Assembly (NCBI GenBank): GCA_026393245.1
Contig: JAPLAO010000141.1
Span: 1-64,000 of the forward strand
Length of the DNA stretch: 64,000 bases
Origin: Mycobacterium sp.
GTDB lineage: Bacteria; Actinomycetota; Actinomycetes; Mycobacteriales; Mycobacteriaceae
Direction: 5' to 3'
The position numbers and the translations under genes are program-made. The notes beneath the pieces were generated by a model. The model saw only the letters and a program-made list of their open reading frames with translations, searched no databases and had not been told where the DNA came from. Positions within the stretch are counted from its first letter, which is position 1. Each line of letters begins with the position of its first letter. This document shows, piece by piece, positions 61,726-64,000 of this stretch.

Positions 61726-61827
61726 ATGGGTTCAGTCATCAAGAAGCGGCGCAAGCGCATGTCCAAGAAGAAGCATCGCAAGTTGCTGCGTCGAACCCGG
61801 GTCCAGCGCAGAAAACTCGGCAAGTAG
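61726..61827 (+). CDS. 33-aa AURKAIP1/COX24-type small basic protein / 30S ribosomal protein bS22 (Rv0500B-like)
   Basis: [33 protein letters not shown]; absent from the supplied ORF track because of length. Confidence 0.95.
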
Positions 61828-61861
61828 CCGCTAGGGCGGCTATGTCCGTCCTCTCACCGCG

Positions 61862-61884
61862 CTATCGGCAGTATCGGCCGATAG
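61862..61884. promoter_or_regulatory. Inverted repeat (hairpin or operator) 9 nt before the galE2-like start
   Basis: CTATCGGC-AGTATCG-GCCGATAG, perfect 8-bp arms. Confidence 0.6.
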
Positions 61885-61893
61885 GCTGTTGCC

Positions 61894-62937
61894 ATGGATT
61901 ACCCCAGGGTGGTTCTGGTCACCGGCGCCTGCAGATTCCTCGGCGGCTATCTCACCGCACGGCTGGTACAGAACCCGTCGATCGAGCACGTCATCGCCGT
62001 TGACGCGATCGCACCGAGCAAGGATCTGAAGCGGCGGATGGGCCGGGCCGAGTTCGTCCGCGCCGACATCCGAAATCCGTTCATCGCCAAGGTGATCCGC
62101 AATAGTGATGTCGACACCGTGGTGCACGCGGCGGCCGCCTCGTACGTGCCGCGATCGGGTGGACGCGCCACCCTCAAGGAACTGAACGTCATGGGCGCCA
62201 TGCAGTTGTTCGCGGCATGTCAGAAGGCGCCGTCGGTGCGGCGGGTCGTCCTGAAGTCCACCTCGGAGGTTTACGGCTCGAATCCGCACGACCCGGTGGT
62301 TCACACCGAGGATGGCAGCAGCAAGCGTCCGCCCCGGGAAGGCTTCGCCCGCGACAGCGTCGACATCGAGGGCTATGCGCGGGGGCTGGGCCGCCGCCGA
62401 CCCGATATCGCGGTCACCATTCTGCGGCTGGCCAACATGATCGGCCCGGCGATGGACACCACCCTGGCCCGTTACCTGGCGGGTCCGGTGGTTCCCACGG
62501 TGTTCGGCCATGACGCTCGGTTGCAATTGCTGCATGAGCAGGACGCCCTGGGCGCATTGGAACGGGCCACGATGGCCGGTGTGGCGGGCACCTTCAACAT
62601 TGGCGCCAACGGCATCATCATGATGTCCCAGGCGATTCGTCGAGCCGGCCGGTTGGCGTTGCCGCTGCCGACCTTCGGGGTCGGGGTGGTGGACTCGGTG
62701 CGCAGGGCGACGATGAACAGCGAGGTCAATCGCGATCAGCTGGCCTATTTCAGCTTCGGCCGCGCGATGGACACCACCCGTATGCGTTCCGAATTGGGCT
62801 TCGAGCCGAGGTGGACGACCCTGGAGGCGTTCGACGACTTCGTTCGCGGCCGCGGACTTACCCCGATCATCTCCCCGCAGTGGGTAAGCTCAGCGGAGGG
62901 TCGCATGCTTGCGGCGGCCCAGAGGTGGGGGAGGTGA
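61894..62937 (+). CDS. NAD-dependent epimerase/dehydratase-family protein (Rv0501/GalE2-like)
   Basis: VVLVTGACRFLGGYLTARLVQNPSIEHVIAVDAI; VVLKSTSEVYGSNP; TFNIGANGIIMMSQAIRRAGR. Confidence 0.9.
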   Translation: MDYPRVVLVTGACRFLGGYLTARLVQNPSIEHVIAVDAIAPSKDLKRRMGRAEFVRADIRNPFIAKVIRNSDVDTVVHAAAASYVPRSGGRATLKELNVMGAMQLFAACQKAPSVRRVVLKSTSEVYGSNPHDPVVHTEDGSSKRPPREGFARDSVDIEGYARGLGRRRPDIAVTILRLANMIGPAMDTTLARYLAGPVVPTVFGHDARLQLLHEQDALGALERATMAGVAGTFNIGANGIIMMSQAIRRAGRLALPLPTFGVGVVDSVRRATMNSEVNRDQLAYFSFGRAMDTTRMRSELGFEPRWTTLEAFDDFVRGRGLTPIISPQWVSSAEGRMLAAAQRWGR

Positions 62938-63986
62938 CTGACGTGGCCGGAGACTCGAAGGCCAAAGTCATTCCGCTGCATGGAAATCCGAGCCGCACCG
63001 GTGCGCGCGGATCGCAGCGCGGCACTGCGTCCAAAAGGCACCCCTCGGCATTGCCGAAACCGCCGACCGGCACCCCCGAGGAAATAGAAGCCGTCATCCG
63101 TGAGTTCGAACAGCGGCGCGCCGGCGCGTCCGAATCGGCGACGGGTGATCTCTCCGAGCGGATTGCGGCGTTCGCCGACTTCATCCGGAAAAGGTTGACC
63201 GGGGACTACAGCGTCGACGAATTCGGTTTCGATCCCCAGTACAACGATGCGGTCGTGTTGCCCGTACTGCGGTTCTTCTATGACAGGTGGTTCCGCGTCG
63301 AGGTCAGCGGTCTGGAAAACCTTCCGGACACCGGTGCGGGCCTGGTGGTGGCCAACCACGCGGGAACGCTTCCGTTCGACGGGCCCATGCTGTCGGTTGC
63401 GGTGCGCGATCACCACCCGGCGCATCGCGATCTTCGCCTGCTGGCCGCCGACATGGTGTTCGATATGCCGGTCGTCGGCCCGGTCGCCCGTAAAGCCGGC
63501 CACACCATGGCCTGCACCGCCGACGCCAACCGGCTTCTGGCCGGAGGCGAGCTGGCCGCGGTTTTCCCCGAGGGGTACAAGGGTCTGGGTAAGCCCTTCC
63601 GCGATCGCTACAAGCTGCAGCGCTTCGGCCGTGGCGGATTCGTCTCGGCGGCACTGCGCGCCAGGGCGCCGATAGTTCCGTGCTCGATCGTCGGCTCCGA
63701 GGAGATCTACCCCATGCTGGCCGACGTCAAGCTGCTGGCCCGGGTGCTCGGCGTACCGTACTTCCCGATCACGCCGCTGTTCCCGCTGGCGGGTCCGATT
63801 GGTCTGGTGCCGCTGCCGTCGAAATGGCATATCGCCTTCGGCCCACCCATCGACACTGGCGAGTACGACGAGACTGCGGCCGACGACCCGATGGTCACCT
63901 TCGAAATCACCGATCAGGTTCGCGAAACCATTCAGCAGACGCTGTTCACCCTGCTGGGAAAGCGCCGCAACACGTTTCTCGGCTGA
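62934..63986 (+). CDS. Lysophospholipid acyltransferase-family protein (Rv0502-like)
   Basis: GLVVANHAGTLPFDGPMLSVAV (HxxxxD-type NHAGTLPFD), AVFPEGYKGLGKPFRDRYKLQRFGRGGFV; RBS GGGGGAGG before GTG 62934. Confidence 0.92.
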   Translation: MTDVAGDSKAKVIPLHGNPSRTGARGSQRGTASKRHPSALPKPPTGTPEEIEAVIREFEQRRAGASESATGDLSERIAAFADFIRKRLTGDYSVDEFGFDPQYNDAVVLPVLRFFYDRWFRVEVSGLENLPDTGAGLVVANHAGTLPFDGPMLSVAVRDHHPAHRDLRLLAADMVFDMPVVGPVARKAGHTMACTADANRLLAGGELAAVFPEGYKGLGKPFRDRYKLQRFGRGGFVSAALRARAPIVPCSIVGSEEIYPMLADVKLLARVLGVPYFPITPLFPLAGPIGLVPLPSKWHIAFGPPIDTGEYDETAADDPMVTFEITDQVRETIQQTLFTLLGKRRNTFLG

Positions 63987-64000
63987 TCAGCCGGCGGCCT

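Overview
This 64 kb window is GC-rich chromosomal DNA from a mycobacterium (Mycobacteriaceae). Gene order closely follows the lpqL to Rv0502 interval of M. tuberculosis: lpqL, thiD, xthA, GNAT, def, sodC, glutamate-cysteine ligase, LON domain, CDC48-like ATPase, pssA, psd, moeA, SDR, groEL2, prolyl oligopeptidase, lpdC, acyl-ACP thioesterase, fadB2, mycolic acid methyltransferase, TetR, DUF445, XRE, hbhA, nitrilase, murB, mshA, gpmA, senX3/regX3, ppx, proC, bS22, galE2-like, acyltransferase. It is almost entirely coding. I saw no rRNA, tRNA, CRISPR, prophage or IS element. The most unusual signal is a set of short, perfect or near-perfect tandem duplications (14-33 bp) concentrated at gene ends. 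Five conserved genes carry 15-bp-period repeats in a terminal or near-terminal region. Other repeats duplicate stop codons. One SAM-methyltransferase gene (48219-48983) has a 33-bp repeat at its 5' end and 23-bp and 24-bp repeats at its 3' end; the 23-bp duplication shifts the frame and truncates the protein. Other notable points: an alpha/beta-hydrolase that appears to have lost its catalytic core by internal in-frame deletion, a Met/Gly/His repeat in the SodC linker, a three-unit 11-bp direct repeat upstream of senX3, a double CIRCE upstream of groEL2, two different PPK2 kinases, a DUF222/HNH (13E12-type) insertion, and synteny gaps where ramB-icl1, lprQ, thiC and deoC would be expected. Homology calls come from reading the translations and from memory of the families. 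No database search was run.
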